Assembly (NCBI RefSeq): GCF_000423225.1
Contig: NZ_KE383991.1
Span: 196,217 to 260,216 of the forward strand
Direction: 5' to 3'
Source of the DNA: Kaistia adipata DSM 17808
Lineage (GTDB): Bacteria; Pseudomonadota; Alphaproteobacteria; Rhizobiales; Kaistiaceae
DNA: 64,000 nt
A model generated the notes under the pieces. The model ran no database searches. It saw only the letters and a program-made list of their open reading frames with translations, and was not told where the DNA came from. Positions within the stretch are counted from its first letter, which is position 1. Each line of letters starts with the position of its first letter. Below are positions 47,217-57,067 of the stretch, one piece after another. The position numbers and the translations under genes were made by a program.

Positions 47217-47585
47217 ATGATCCGCCTTGCCACGCTCGCCGCGCTCGCCGCCGCCCCGATTGCCGCAACCGCTTTCGCCGATCCGGCGCTGGCCGCCAGC
47301 TTCGATTGCGCGAAGGCCGCCACGCCGGTCGAGACCGCCATCTGCCAGAACCCGCGTCTCTCGGAACAGGACACCGAAATGGCGGCGCTCTGGTTCGCCT
47401 ACAACAAGGTGCCGATGCTGATGGGCGCGAACGGCGCCCGCCGCGACGCGGCAGCCGAGTTCCTGCGCCTGCGCGACGCGTGCGGCGGCGACGTCGCCTG
47501 CCTGGGCCGCGTCTATGACGCCCGCATCGCCGCGCTCAAGGCCGAGATCACCACCGCGATGGACGCGTTCGCCAACCAGCAATAG
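47217..47585 (+). CDS. Small secreted LprI/DUF1311-like protein
   Basis: The 122-residue product has a signal peptide (LATLAALAAAPIAATAFA) and a domain resembling the LprI/DUF1311 lysozyme-inhibitor-like family: SFDCAKAATPVETAICQNPRL with two cysteines, and another pair in ACGGDVACL. AGGGA lies seven bases before the ATG. The function is not known; it would be periplasmic. Confidence 0.75.
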   Translation: MIRLATLAALAAAPIAATAFADPALAASFDCAKAATPVETAICQNPRLSEQDTEMAALWFAYNKVPMLMGANGARRDAAAEFLRLRDACGGDVACLGRVYDARIAALKAEITTAMDAFANQQ

Positions 47586-47594
47586 GCGGCGCTT

Positions 47595-47618
47595 CCCCTG
47601 CCCTGGCGACGGCAGGGG
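47595..47618 (+). terminator. Hairpin after the LprI-like gene
   Basis: CCCCTGCC (47595-47602), loop of eight bases, GGCAGGGG (47611-47618): a perfect 8-bp stem nine bases past the stop. No T-tract follows. Confidence 0.4.
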
Positions 47619-47677
47619 GTGCCAAACCCGGCCGGATCGCCTATCTCAGCGATTGAAACTCGATCGCGGAGCTTGCC

Positions 47678-49105
47678 ATGGCCGATGACCAAATCTCAAT
47701 TCTCGCACGCGCCGGCCTCGACCGCGAGGCGACACGCGGCGTCGTCGCGGACGCCCTTTCCGGCGCGGACGACGGCGAGCTCTATCTCGAATACGCCCAG
47801 TCCGAGGGCCTGGCCTTCGACAATGGCCGGCTGACCGGCGCCAGCTTCGACACGCGCCAGGGTTTCGGCCTGCGCGCCGTCGCGGGCGAGGCGGTCGGCT
47901 ACGCCCATGCCGGCGAAGTCTCGCTCGACGCCATCCGCCGCGCCGGCGAGGCCGTCGCCTCGGTCAAGCGCGGCCATTCCGGCACGCTCGCGGCGCCGCC
48001 GCAGGGCACCAACCGCATCCTCTACACCGACGAGAACCCGCTCGGCAGCCCGAGCTTCGCCGACAAGGTGAAGCTGCTCGAGGCGATCGACGCCTATGCG
48101 CGGGCCAAGGATTCGCGCGTCCGCCAGGTCAGCGCCTCGCTGGCCGGCACGTGGCAGGTGATCGAGATCCTGCGCCCGGACGGCACCTATCGCCGCGACG
48201 TGCGGCCGCTGGTGCGCGTCAGCGTGTCGATCATCGCCGGCGAAGGCGACCGGCAGGAAACCGGCTCCTACGGCATGGGCGGACGCGAGGGCTTCGGCCA
48301 GTTCGTCGCGACCGACCGCTGGCAGCACGCGGTCGACGAGGCGCTGCGCCAGGCGCTCGTCAATCTGGAGGCGGTCCCCGCCCCCGCCGGCACGTTCGAC
48401 GTCGTGCTCGGCCCCGGCTGGCCGGGCGTCATGCTGCACGAGGCGGTCGGCCACGGACTCGAGGGCGACTTCAACCGCCGTGGCGAGAGCGCCTTCGCCG
48501 GACTGATGGGCCAGCAGGTCGCCGCCAAGGGCGTCACCGTCGTCGACGACGGCTCGATCCTCGACCGGCGCGGCTCGCTTTCCTTCGACGACGAGGGCAC
48601 GCCGACGCAGGCGACGACGCTGATCGAGGACGGCGTCCTCGTCGGCTACATGCAGGACCGCCAGAACGCCCGGCTGATGGGCATGAAGCCGACCGGCAAT
48701 GGTCGCCGGCAGTCCTATGCGCATGTGCCGATGCCGCGCATGACCAACACGATCATGAAGAGCGGCAAGGACAATCCCGCTGAGATCCTCGCCTCGGTGA
48801 AGAAGGGCCTCTACATGGTGTCGTTCGGCGGCGGCCAGGTCGACATCACGAGCGGCAAGTTCGTCTTCGCCTGCACCGAAGGCTACATGATCGAGAACGG
48901 CAAGATCGGCGCGCCGGTCAAGGGCGCCATGCTGATCGGCAACGGTCCGGAGGCGATGAAGCGCGTCTCGATGGTCGGCGACGACATGGCGCTCGACCTC
49001 GGCATCGGCACTTGCGGCAAGAGCGGCCAGGGCGTGCCGGTCGGCGTCGGCCAGCCGACCATCCGCATCGACCAGATCACGGTCGGCGGCACCGCCGCCG
49101 CCTGA
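47678..49105 (+). CDS. tldD: TldD metalloprotease subunit
   Basis: The 475-residue protein is TldD of the TldD/TldE protease. The zinc motif HEAVGHGLEGD is near residue 253 and is followed by the family regions ILDRRGSLSFDDEGTPTQ and CTEGYMIENGKI. With TldE it cleaves peptides and natural-product precursors. The tldE partner is not in the window. A tldD next to the cox locus is typical of Rhizobiales. Confidence 0.96.
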   Translation: MADDQISILARAGLDREATRGVVADALSGADDGELYLEYAQSEGLAFDNGRLTGASFDTRQGFGLRAVAGEAVGYAHAGEVSLDAIRRAGEAVASVKRGHSGTLAAPPQGTNRILYTDENPLGSPSFADKVKLLEAIDAYARAKDSRVRQVSASLAGTWQVIEILRPDGTYRRDVRPLVRVSVSIIAGEGDRQETGSYGMGGREGFGQFVATDRWQHAVDEALRQALVNLEAVPAPAGTFDVVLGPGWPGVMLHEAVGHGLEGDFNRRGESAFAGLMGQQVAAKGVTVVDDGSILDRRGSLSFDDEGTPTQATTLIEDGVLVGYMQDRQNARLMGMKPTGNGRRQSYAHVPMPRMTNTIMKSGKDNPAEILASVKKGLYMVSFGGGQVDITSGKFVFACTEGYMIENGKIGAPVKGAMLIGNGPEAMKRVSMVGDDMALDLGIGTCGKSGQGVPVGVGQPTIRIDQITVGGTAAA

Positions 49106-49122
49106 CCCATGAATGCGGGCGC

Positions 49123-49725
49123 CTAGGGATAGAGGCGCTCGCGGCTCCATTCCCCCGCGCCCGGGACGTCGCGACGGAAGACGACGCGATCGTGCAGGCG
49201 GAAGGCGCCGTCCTTCCAAAACTCGACCTGCACCGGCGTGATGCGGAAGCCCGACCAGTGCGACGGGCGCGGAATCTCGCCGAGCGGATATTTGGCGGCG
49301 ACGGTCGCGACCGCCTTTTCCAGCGCGAAACGCGATTCGAGCGGCTGCGACTGCTTCGACGCCCAGGCACCGAGCCGGCTATGACGCGGCCGCGACGCGA
49401 AATAGGCGTCGGCCTCGTCGTCCGTCACCCGCTCGACAGGCCCGCGCACGCGGACCTGGCGGCGCAGGCTCTTCCAGTGGAACAGCACCGCCGCCTTGGG
49501 ATTGGCCAGCAGCTCCTGCCCCTTGGCGCTGCCGTAGTTCGTGTAGAACACGATCCCGCGCTCGTCGAAATCCTTCATCAGCACCATGCGAACGTCCGGC
49601 AGGCCGTCGGAATCGACGGTCGCCAGCGCCATGCCGTTCGGGTCGTTCGGTTCGGACGCCTCCGCCTCCAGCAGCCATTCGGCGAAAAGGGCGAAGGGAT
49701 CCGTCGCGGCTGTGAAGTCACTCAT
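49123..49725 (-). CDS. pdxH: Pyridoxamine 5'-phosphate oxidase
   Basis: The 200-residue FMN enzyme makes pyridoxal 5'-phosphate. Family marks are [53 protein letters not shown] and the end [10 protein letters not shown] and RERLYP. It converges with tldD. It diverges from the lipoprotein gene at 49850. Confidence 0.96.
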   Translation of the reverse strand: MSDFTAATDPFALFAEWLLEAEASEPNDPNGMALATVDSDGLPDVRMVLMKDFDERGIVFYTNYGSAKGQELLANPKAAVLFHWKSLRRQVRVRGPVERVTDDEADAYFASRPRHSRLGAWASKQSQPLESRFALEKAVATVAAKYPLGEIPRPSHWSGFRITPVQVEFWKDGAFRLHDRVVFRRDVPGAGEWSRERLYP

Positions 49726-49849
49726 CCTTAATCATCTTTTCCGATGCTGCGATCCGCAGGGCGTCCGCTGGGGGGTCATTCGTGCTGCTACGGGACAGAC
49801 ATATATCGACCGGACGGCATATGACCAGACAAGACGGGATCCAGCGGGC

Positions 49850-50311
49850 ATGCGGATAGTACGCCGCTTCCGCCCCATTCTCATGATTGCCGGTTGCGGG
49901 CTCGCCGGATGCGGACTGGCACCCGGCGGCCCGGAAGCAGACCTCGACCCGATGACGACGGCCTCGATCGCGCCGGTCCGGCCGGCGACGCCGGCCGCAA
50001 AAGCGCGCAGCGTGGTCGAAGCCGTGGCGCCCTCCGACTGGGAGCATATCCGCCTGACGGCCTCGACCTTCATGCCCGGCTCGGCGAAGGGCGAAGTCAT
50101 CGACTGGACCAACCCGGACACCGGCTCCAACGGCACGATCTCTCCCCTCGCTTCTGCCCGCAACGAGCCGGACGGCCGGAACTGCCGCGCCTTCTCGCTG
50201 ACCGTCAGCGACGTTCGCGGCATCCGCCGCTATCGCGGCGACGCCTGCCGCGCGCCGGACGGGATGTGGCAGCTGTTCGAGGTCGTTCCCGAAGACAGCG
50301 CACTTCTCTAA
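49850..50311 (+). CDS. Outer-membrane lipoprotein, RT0821/Lpp0805-like surface antigen type
   Basis: The 153-residue product has a lipid-attachment site (hydrophobic LMIAGCGLAGCGL, with IAGC or LAGC as lipobox) and a domain with DWTNPDTGSNGTISPLASA, NCRAFSLTV and GIRRYRGDACRA, typical of the 17 kDa surface-antigen-like family that helps outer-membrane integrity. The ATG at 49850 has GGG nearby but a weak site. It is upstream of the dnaJ-family gene. Confidence 0.8.
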   Translation: MRIVRRFRPILMIAGCGLAGCGLAPGGPEADLDPMTTASIAPVRPATPAAKARSVVEAVAPSDWEHIRLTASTFMPGSAKGEVIDWTNPDTGSNGTISPLASARNEPDGRNCRAFSLTVSDVRGIRRYRGDACRAPDGMWQLFEVVPEDSALL

Positions 50312-50332
50312 TCTGCAAACGATTCGAGGCGA

Positions 50333-50361
50333 TTGGAATCAATTCCTAGCCTCCCTATGTT
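50333..50361 (+). promoter_or_regulatory. Promoter of the DnaJ-family gene
   Basis: TTGGAA (50333-50338) and TATGTT (50356-50361) with a 17-base spacer form a good sigma-70 promoter. Transcription would start about 55 bases before the gene. Confidence 0.55.
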
Positions 50362-50423
50362 ATGGAGAGTTCCGGTGCCGCATGGCGGGCCGGGATGAAT
50401 CCTGCCCTTAGAGGGGGTTTCCC

Positions 50424-51431
50424 ATGCGTGATCCATATCAGGTCCTCGGCGTCGACAAGAAGGCGTCCGCGGCCGAGGTGAAGAAGGCGTTTCGCCGTCT
50501 CGCCAAAAAACACCATCCCGATCAGAATCAGGATGATCCGAAGGCCCAGGAGAAGTTCGCCGAGATCAATTCGGCCTACGAGATCCTGAGCGACGAAGAG
50601 AAGCGTGGCCAGTTCGACCGCGGCGAAATCGACGCCGAGGGCAAGCCCAAGTTCCAGGGCTTCGAAGGGTTTTCCGGCTTCGATCCGCGCGCCGCGTCCG
50701 GCTCCGGCGCCCGCAGCTATCGCTGGTCTTCCAGTGGTGGTGGTGGCGGTGGTGGCGGCGCCGACGACATCCTGAACGACCTGTTCGGCTTCGGCGGCGG
50801 CCAGACCGGCGGCTTCAGCGGCTTTGGCGGCCAATCCGGCGGCTTCAGCGGTTTCAGCGGCGGCGGCGCCAGGGCCTCGGCCCAGCCGCGTGGCCGTGGC
50901 GAAGACGTGTCGGCGACCGTCGCGGTAACGCTCGAGCAGATCGTGCGCGAGGAAAAGGCGCGCGTCGAACTGCCGACCGGCCGGACGCTCGAAATCTCGA
51001 TTCCCGCCGGCACCAGGCCGGGCCGGGTGATCCGGCTGCGCGGCCAGGGCTGGGCCAGCCCGACCGGCGGCCCGTCCGGCGACGCGCTGGTGACGGTCGA
51101 GTTCGTGCCGCATCCGCTGTTCAAGGTGGACGGCGATACGCTCCGCCTCGACCTGCCGGTGACGCTCGACGAAGCCGTGCTCGGCGCCAAGGTGCGCGTG
51201 CCGACCCTGACCGGTTCCGGCACGATGACGATTCCCGCCCGCTCGGACGGTGGTCGTGTCATGCGGCTGAAGGGCAAGGGCCTGCCGACCAGCGTCGGCG
51301 GTCATGGCGACCTTCTGGTCTCGCTCAAGATCGTCCTGCCGGACGAGATCGATCCCGAGTTCGAGGCGCTGATGAAGCGCTGGCGCGAGACGAACTTCTA
51401 TTCGGCGCGCGGCCCGGAATTCGAAGGCTGA
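50424..51431 (+). CDS. DnaJ-family co-chaperone without zinc finger (CbpA-like)
   Basis: The 335-residue protein has a J-domain with HPD at residues 31-33, a Gly/Phe-rich linker (about 75-155), and the two C-terminal peptide-binding domains, but no CxxCxGxG zinc repeats. That is the CbpA/DjlA-like type II J-protein. It would deliver substrates to DnaK. It sits between a lipoprotein and a convergent tRNA-modification gene. It has its own promoter. Confidence 0.94.
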   Translation: MRDPYQVLGVDKKASAAEVKKAFRRLAKKHHPDQNQDDPKAQEKFAEINSAYEILSDEEKRGQFDRGEIDAEGKPKFQGFEGFSGFDPRAASGSGARSYRWSSSGGGGGGGGADDILNDLFGFGGGQTGGFSGFGGQSGGFSGFSGGGARASAQPRGRGEDVSATVAVTLEQIVREEKARVELPTGRTLEISIPAGTRPGRVIRLRGQGWASPTGGPSGDALVTVEFVPHPLFKVDGDTLRLDLPVTLDEAVLGAKVRVPTLTGSGTMTIPARSDGGRVMRLKGKGLPTSVGGHGDLLVSLKIVLPDEIDPEFEALMKRWRETNFYSARGPEFEG

Positions 51432-51444
51432 GGCTAACCCGACC

Positions 51445-52431
51445 TCAGGGGCGCGGCGCCGCCGCGCGCCGGAGGCGATCAGCGATCGCCTCTCCCAGTC
51501 CCGTCGCCGGGATCGGCGCGACGGCGATCGTCGCGGCCTTGCCGTCCAGCTCGCGGAGCGCCGAGAACAGCCGCGCCGCCGCCTCGATCAGGTCGCCGCG
51601 CGGGCTGAGATTGACCATCGCGACCGCGGCCTCGGCATTGCGCGGCAGCTCCGGCCCGAACGCGATCAGCGCCTCGCCGGGCCGCACCTCGTCGGCGCCG
51701 AGCCGGACGGCCGCGCCGGGCGCATAGTGCGAGGCGAGTTGGCCGGGCGCCGTCGGCGCCTCCGGATCCGTGAGGTCGACCGCCTCCAGCGGCGCGCCCG
51801 CCACCGCCTCGATCGCCTCGCGCGGCACGCCACCAGCCCGGAGCAGCGCCAGCCCGCGCGGGGTCGCGGCGACAATGGTGGATTCGACGCCGACCTTGCT
51901 CGCGCCGGCATCGAGGATGACGGAAACGGCATGGCCGAGATCCGCCGCAACATGCGCGGCGGTGGTGGCGCTGACATGGCCCGACCGGTTGGCGCTCGGC
52001 GCGGCGACCGGACGCCCGAACGCCTTCAGGAGCGCATGCGCGGCCGGATGCGACGGCATGCGCACGGCCAGCGTGTCGAGCCCGGCGGTCGCGAGGTCGG
52101 AGACGCCGGCATCGGCGCGCTTCGGCAGCACCAGCGTCAGCGGGCCCGGCCAGAACGCCTCGGCGAGACGACGCGACAGCGGGTCGAACACGACGAGCTT
52201 TTCCGCGGCGGCGAGATCGGCCACATGCGCGATCAGCGGGTTGAAGCTCGGCCGCCCCTTGGCGGCGTAGATTCGCGCCACCGCCTCGCCATTGGTGGCA
52301 TCGGCCGCCAGGCCGTAGACGGTCTCGGTCGGCATGCCGACGAGTTCGCCAGCCCTCAGCGCCGCCACTGCGGCGTTTTGCGCATCGGCGTCGAAGGCAG
52401 GGCGAATTGAAGGCAATTTGCGCGCGTTCAC
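51445..52431 (-). CDS. L-threonylcarbamoyladenylate synthase (Sua5)
   Basis: The 328-residue enzyme makes the intermediate for the t6A modification of tRNAs. The YrdC domain has GELVGMPTETVYGLAAD, AAKGRPSFNPLIAHV, the ATP-binding PSANRSGHVSAT and KVGVESTIV. The C-terminal domain after about residue 220 is the Sua5 extension. It converges with the dnaJ-family gene, which ends 13 bases away. Confidence 0.96.
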   Translation of the reverse strand: MNARKLPSIRPAFDADAQNAAVAALRAGELVGMPTETVYGLAADATNGEAVARIYAAKGRPSFNPLIAHVADLAAAEKLVVFDPLSRRLAEAFWPGPLTLVLPKRADAGVSDLATAGLDTLAVRMPSHPAAHALLKAFGRPVAAPSANRSGHVSATTAAHVAADLGHAVSVILDAGASKVGVESTIVAATPRGLALLRAGGVPREAIEAVAGAPLEAVDLTDPEAPTAPGQLASHYAPGAAVRLGADEVRPGEALIAFGPELPRNAEAAVAMVNLSPRGDLIEAAARLFSALRELDGKAATIAVAPIPATGLGEAIADRLRRAAAPRP

Positions 52432-52627
52432 GCCGGACTCCGGGAGATTGTTTCGGATCTGGACGCCAAAAGGCGCTTCGCGTGCTTCCAGTCAAGCGCT
52501 TCCTTGGCGGTCATCAACCGGATGCGACGATCCGGACTATCTAGAATTGCAAACAAAGTGTGCCGAAGACTTTACTTTGGGACATGACCGGTCCAATTCT
52601 CTCGGCGAGTGGGGAGTCCGATATCGC

Positions 52628-53389
52628 ATGAATGACCGCATGAGTTTGCCGATCGCCGTCGACGCGAGAGGCGGTGTGACCGTCATTCGCCTCGAGCGGC
52701 CGGAAACTCAGAATGCCCTCTCGGCCGAACTGCTGTCGGCCCTGTCCGATGCGCTGGTCGTCGGCGAGCGCGACGGACGCAACAAGGCGTTCGTCATCGT
52801 CGGATCGCCCGGCGTCTTCTCGACCGGCACGGACCTGCGTGAACTTCTCGACTATGTCGACGGGCGGCGGATCGACGAAAGCATCATCCGCTTCATGAAG
52901 ACCATCGCCACGATCGAGAAGCCCCTGATCGCGGCCGTCGACGGCCTGGCGCTCGGCCTCGGCTCCCATCTGCTGATGCATTGCGACTATGTCGTCGCGA
53001 GCGAATGGTCCGCCTTCGAATCGACCTGCACCGAACTCGGCCTCGTGCCCTGCGCCGCCGCTACCCTGCTCGCCCCGCGCCTGATGGGATACCAGCGCGC
53101 CTTCGAATATCTCGTGCTCGGCGAGCGCTTCGACGTCGAGCGCGCGCTCGCTGTCGGGCTGGTCAACCGGATCGTGCCGGCGGCGGAAGTCGAGCAGGAG
53201 GCCGTCAAGGTGGCGCGCCGGCTGATCAGCCTGCCCGACGAAAGCGTTGGCCAGACCCGCCGCCTGATGCGGGGCGACCGGCGCGAAGTCCTGACCCGCA
53301 TCGACCAGGAACTTACCCAGATCCTTGCCCGCCTGCGCTCGCCCCTCGTCCGGGACGCGGTGGTCGCCTACATGCGAAAAGGCTTCTGA
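52628..53389 (+). CDS. Enoyl-CoA hydratase/isomerase-family protein
   Basis: The 253-residue protein has a crotonase fold. The oxyanion loops are STGTDLRELLD and LALGLGSHLLMH. The usual catalytic glutamate position is hard to read; the region TELGLVPCAAATLLAPRLMG fits the isomerase-type subgroup. The substrate CoA ester is unknown. The 196-base gap before it has no gene. Confidence 0.88.
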   Translation: MNDRMSLPIAVDARGGVTVIRLERPETQNALSAELLSALSDALVVGERDGRNKAFVIVGSPGVFSTGTDLRELLDYVDGRRIDESIIRFMKTIATIEKPLIAAVDGLALGLGSHLLMHCDYVVASEWSAFESTCTELGLVPCAAATLLAPRLMGYQRAFEYLVLGERFDVERALAVGLVNRIVPAAEVEQEAVKVARRLISLPDESVGQTRRLMRGDRREVLTRIDQELTQILARLRSPLVRDAVVAYMRKGF

Positions 53390-53450
53390 ACACGCTCGAC
53401 CGACAGACGCGGGCAATCGGGCCCGGATCCACCGACGACCAGGGACCCAC

Positions 53451-54380
53451 ATGGCGACGCTGCTGATCCACCACCCCGTCTTCGCCGAGCATCTCGTGCC
53501 GTTCGGCCATCCGGAGCGCCCGGAGCGCATTCAGGCCGTCGAGGCGGCGCTGGCGGACGAGCGCTTCGCGCCGCTCCTGCGCGAAAAGGCCCGCATGGCC
53601 GACGTCGCCATGATCCGCCTCTGCCACACCGAGGCCCATCTCGACGCGATGCGCCACTACAGCCCTTCCGAAAGCATGGTCCGCATCGACGCCGACACGA
53701 TCATGTCGTCGAAGACGCTGGAGGCCGCGCTGGTCGCCGTCGGCGGCGCCTGCCAGGCCGTCGACGCGGTGATGGACGACGACGCGAAGAACGCCTTCTG
53801 CGCCATGCGCCCGCCCGGCCATCACGCCGAGCCGGAGCGCGCCATGGGCTTCTGCTACTTCAACCAGGCGGCCATCGCGGCGCGCCACGCCCAGCGCGCC
53901 CATGGCATCGAACGGGTCGCGATCGTCGACTGGGACGTGCATCACGGCAACGGCACGCAGGCGATCTTCTGGGACGATCCCTCGGTGCTCTATGCCTCGA
54001 CGCACCAGATGCCGCTCTATCCCGGTACGGGCGCGGCGAGCGAGACGGGCGCAGGCAACATCGTCAACGCGCCGCTCGCGCCCGGCGCCGGCAGCGCCGA
54101 GTTCCGCGCCGCGCTCGAAGGCCACATCCTGCCGGCGCTCGATGCGTTCCGGCCTGAACTCGTCATCATCTCGGCAGGGTTCGACGCCCACCACCAGGAC
54201 CCCCTCGGCGAGCTCAGGCTCGACGAGGCGGACTTCGCCGAGGCGACCGACCTGCTGATGGCCTGCGCGGACCGCCACGCCAGGGGTCGCCTCGTCAGCA
54301 TCCTCGAAGGCGGCTACGACCTGAAAGCCCTCGCCTCTTCCACCGCCGTTCATGTCGAACGGCTGATGCGGGCCGGCTGA
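53451..54380 (+). CDS. Histone deacetylase/acetoin utilisation-family deacetylase
   Basis: The 309-residue zinc enzyme has [33 protein letters not shown] (zinc aspartate and histidine) and [15 protein letters not shown]. It would remove acetyl groups from proteins or small amines; the substrate is not known. It is followed by xseB 62 bases on, as in many Rhizobiales. Confidence 0.95.
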   Translation: MATLLIHHPVFAEHLVPFGHPERPERIQAVEAALADERFAPLLREKARMADVAMIRLCHTEAHLDAMRHYSPSESMVRIDADTIMSSKTLEAALVAVGGACQAVDAVMDDDAKNAFCAMRPPGHHAEPERAMGFCYFNQAAIAARHAQRAHGIERVAIVDWDVHHGNGTQAIFWDDPSVLYASTHQMPLYPGTGAASETGAGNIVNAPLAPGAGSAEFRAALEGHILPALDAFRPELVIISAGFDAHHQDPLGELRLDEADFAEATDLLMACADRHARGRLVSILEGGYDLKALASSTAVHVERLMRAG

Positions 54381-54442
54381 GCCGCTTGCATCACGGGCCG
54401 CGATGGCCGAAAAGGTTCGCCGCACAATCCGGAGTTTCGCCC

Positions 54443-54691
54443 ATGTCCGACGTCCAGACCGCCATCGAAAGCCTCTCCTTCGAAAAGGCGCTCGCCGAGC
54501 TGGAGACGATCGTCGGCCATCTCGAGCGGGGCGACGTGCCGCTCGAGGAATCGATCAAGATCTACGAGCGCGGCGAAGCGCTGAAGAAGCATTGCGAGGC
54601 CCTGCTCAAGCAGGCCGAGGCCAAGGTCGAGAAGATCCGCACCGGCGCGAACGGCCAGCCGACCGGAACCGAGCCGCTCGACGTCGACTAG
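54443..54691 (+). CDS. xseB: Exodeoxyribonuclease VII small subunit
   Basis: The 82-residue subunit is short and helical: [20 protein letters not shown], followed by [19 protein letters not shown]. It binds XseA to make the exonuclease. In many Rhizobiales xseB is directly followed by dxs; here dxs is 4.2 kb on. Confidence 0.95.
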   Translation: MSDVQTAIESLSFEKALAELETIVGHLERGDVPLEESIKIYERGEALKKHCEALLKQAEAKVEKIRTGANGQPTGTEPLDVD

Positions 54692-54794
54692 GTGGCGACG
54701 TTTCGCTGAACAATCCGTCGCCGGAACCGCGTCTATCGGCCCATGCTGACGACCTCCACTATCGGTGCCGGCACCGGACGAAGAGGAGAGTGCC

Positions 54795-55724
54795 ATGAGC
54801 CGTCTGCCCGATATCGACCCCATCTTCGGCGATGCCGCCTCCAGCGACGCGATCAATCTCGTCGTGGTGCCGCGCTCCGTCGACATTGGCGGCTTCGCCG
54901 TGAAGCGCGCGCTGCCGACCGTCAAGCGGCGCATGGTCGGGCCCTTCATCTTCCTCGACCAGATGGGCCCCGGCGAGTTTCCCGCCGGCGAAGGCCTCGA
55001 CGTGCGGCCGCATCCGCATATCGGGCTCGCCACGGTGACCTATCTGTTCGATGGCGAGATCATCCACCGCGATTCGACCGGCGTCGAACAGGCGATCCGG
55101 CCGGGCGACGTCAACTGGATGACCGCCGGTCGCGGCATCGCCCATTCCGAGCGTTCGAGCCAGGAATTCCGCCAGAAGGCGAACGACCGCCGCATCGGCG
55201 GCCTGCAGACCTGGGTGGCGCTGCCGCAGGACAAGGAAGAGGCTGCGCCCGTCTTCCACCACCACGCCCGCGCCGACCTGCCGGTGATCACCGGCGACGG
55301 CGTCGATCTGCGCCTGATCGTCGGCTCCGCCTATGGCGAAACCTCCCCGGTCGAGACCTTCTCCGACACGATCTATGCCGACATCGTGCTGCGGCCGGGC
55401 GGCCGGCTGCCGGTCGACACGCAGCATGAAGAGCGGGCGATCTATATCTTCGAGGGCGAGATCGAGATTGCGGGCGACGTGTTCGAGGCCGGACGGCTGC
55501 TGGTGCTGCGCCCCGGCGACCCGATCCTGGTCACGGCGCGGGCGCCCTCGCGGCTGATGCTGGTCGGCGGCGCGCCGATGGACGGCCCACGCCACATCTG
55601 GTGGAATTTCGTCTCTTCGTCGAAGGACCGCATCGAGCAGGCCAAGGCCGACTGGAGAGCCGGCCGCTTCGACAAGGTGTTCGGCGACGAGAAGGAATTC
55701 ATTCCGTTGCCGGAAGGGCCGTAG
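54795..55724 (+). CDS. Pirin-family protein
   Basis: The 309-residue bicupin has the pirin metal site with [33 protein letters not shown] and the C-terminal cupin (FEGEIEIAG). Pirins act as quercetin dioxygenase-like enzymes or redox regulators. AGGAGAG lies six bases before the ATG at 54795. Confidence 0.95.
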   Translation: MSRLPDIDPIFGDAASSDAINLVVVPRSVDIGGFAVKRALPTVKRRMVGPFIFLDQMGPGEFPAGEGLDVRPHPHIGLATVTYLFDGEIIHRDSTGVEQAIRPGDVNWMTAGRGIAHSERSSQEFRQKANDRRIGGLQTWVALPQDKEEAAPVFHHHARADLPVITGDGVDLRLIVGSAYGETSPVETFSDTIYADIVLRPGGRLPVDTQHEERAIYIFEGEIEIAGDVFEAGRLLVLRPGDPILVTARAPSRLMLVGGAPMDGPRHIWWNFVSSSKDRIEQAKADWRAGRFDKVFGDEKEFIPLPEGP

Positions 55725-55788
55725 GGCTCTCCCGCCGCACTTCGGCGTCAACCCCGACGGGCCGAGTCCGAAACGCGACCATCGTCCT

Positions 55789-55931
55789 GAGGTGCCCGGC
55801 AAAGCCGGGCCTCGAAGGAGGGTCCAGGAAACACCGGAAACGCCGGCAGAGTTCAAACGTCATCCGCCAAACTGGCGCCCGCCTGGATCCCCCTTCGAGG
55901 CTTCGCTTACGCGAAGCACCTCAGGATGCTG
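55789..55931. repeat. Dispersed palindromic repeat, copy B
   Basis: The left arm (about 55789-55827) has a CCCGGC-type stem (GCCCGGCAAAGCCGGGC) then CCTCGAAGGAGGG. The right arm (about 55883-55931) has CCCCCTTCGAGG then a CTTCGC-type stem (GCTTCGCTTACGCGAAGC) and CACCTCAGGATG. Relative to copy A (45585-45690) the element is turned round, and its central spacer is longer and unrelated. Confidence 0.8.
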
Positions 55932-55980
55932 GCGGAGCGGGCCAATCGGCATGGAAGGTTCTCGCTAAGCACAAGTCCCC

Positions 55981-56991
55981 TCAGAGGAAAACCGGCTCCT
56001 CGACGAGCTGGACGCCGAACTTCTCCATGACGCCGGCCTTGATGCGGCCGGCGAGCGTGGTGATCTCGGCCGCCGAACCTCCGCCATGATTGACCAGGAT
56101 CAGGGCGTGGCGGTCGTAGACGCCGACATGGCCGAGCCGCATGCCCTTGAAGCCGCTCTGCTCGACCAGCCAGGCGGCCGAGAGCTTGATCCGGCCATCG
56201 GCCTGCGGATAGCCGCCCATGGCCGGGTGCGACACCTTGAGGCGGGCATGCTGGTCGGCCGCGACAACCGGGTTCTGGAAGAAGCTGCCGGCGTTGCCGA
56301 TCACCGCCGGGTCGGGCAGCTTGCGGCCGCGCACGGCGACGACCTCGTCGAACACGGCCCGGGGCGAAACCGGATCCGCGTCGCGGAACGCCGCCGCGAT
56401 ATCGGGATAGCTCAGCACTGGCTGCCATGGCCGTGGCAGGCGGAAGCGCACGCTGGTGACGACATATCGGCCCGGGCGATGCTTGAAGACGCTGTCGCGG
56501 TAGGCGAAGGCGCACGCCTCCCTGTCGAAGGTGACGAAGGTCCCCGCCTCGGTATCAAACGCCCGGAGCGTCTCGAACCGATCGGCCAGCTCGATGCCAT
56601 AGGCACCGATGTTCTGCACCGGCGCGGCGCCGACCGTGCCGGGAATGAGCGCGAGATTCTCGAGGCCTGGATAGCCCTCGTCGAGCGTCCAGCGCACGAA
56701 ATCATGCCAGGTCTCGCCACCGGCGGCCTCGACGATGAAATGGTCCGCCTCGGCCTGTACCAGCTGGCGCCCGGCGATCCGCATCAACAGGGTCACGCCG
56801 TCGAATTCGGAGGCGAGCACGATGTTGCTGCCGCCGCCGAGCAGCCGGCGCGGCAGATCCTTCAGGCGCGGATCGGCGAGCGCGGACTGGAGGTCCGCCT
56901 CCGAGCGGATCTCGACCGCATAGCGGCTACGCGCGCGAAAGCCGAAGCTGTTGCAGGCGTCGAGCGGATGGTCCGTCAGTATCTCGTGCAT
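55981..56991 (-). CDS. murB: UDP-N-acetylenolpyruvoylglucosamine reductase, type I (E. coli-like)
   Basis: The 336-residue flavoenzyme makes UDP-MurNAc for peptidoglycan. FAD-binding LLGGGSNIVL, then PGTVGAAPVQNIGAYGIEL, the catalytic serine in NAGSFFQNPVV, and GFKGMRLGHVGVYDRHALILVN are present. Length and the long C-terminal part are those of the E. coli-type enzyme. It is not with other mur or fts genes. Alphaproteobacteria normally have a type II murB in the division cluster, so this may be an extra or acquired copy. Confidence 0.92.
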   Translation of the reverse strand: MHEILTDHPLDACNSFGFRARSRYAVEIRSEADLQSALADPRLKDLPRRLLGGGSNIVLASEFDGVTLLMRIAGRQLVQAEADHFIVEAAGGETWHDFVRWTLDEGYPGLENLALIPGTVGAAPVQNIGAYGIELADRFETLRAFDTEAGTFVTFDREACAFAYRDSVFKHRPGRYVVTSVRFRLPRPWQPVLSYPDIAAAFRDADPVSPRAVFDEVVAVRGRKLPDPAVIGNAGSFFQNPVVAADQHARLKVSHPAMGGYPQADGRIKLSAAWLVEQSGFKGMRLGHVGVYDRHALILVNHGGGSAAEITTLAGRIKAGVMEKFGVQLVEEPVFL

Positions 56992-57067
56992 TCTGATCCC
57001 GGCAGAAGGGCCCCGTCAGTCCGGCATTCCTATGACGGATCGTGGCGCCGGTGTCGACCGCCGCCCG

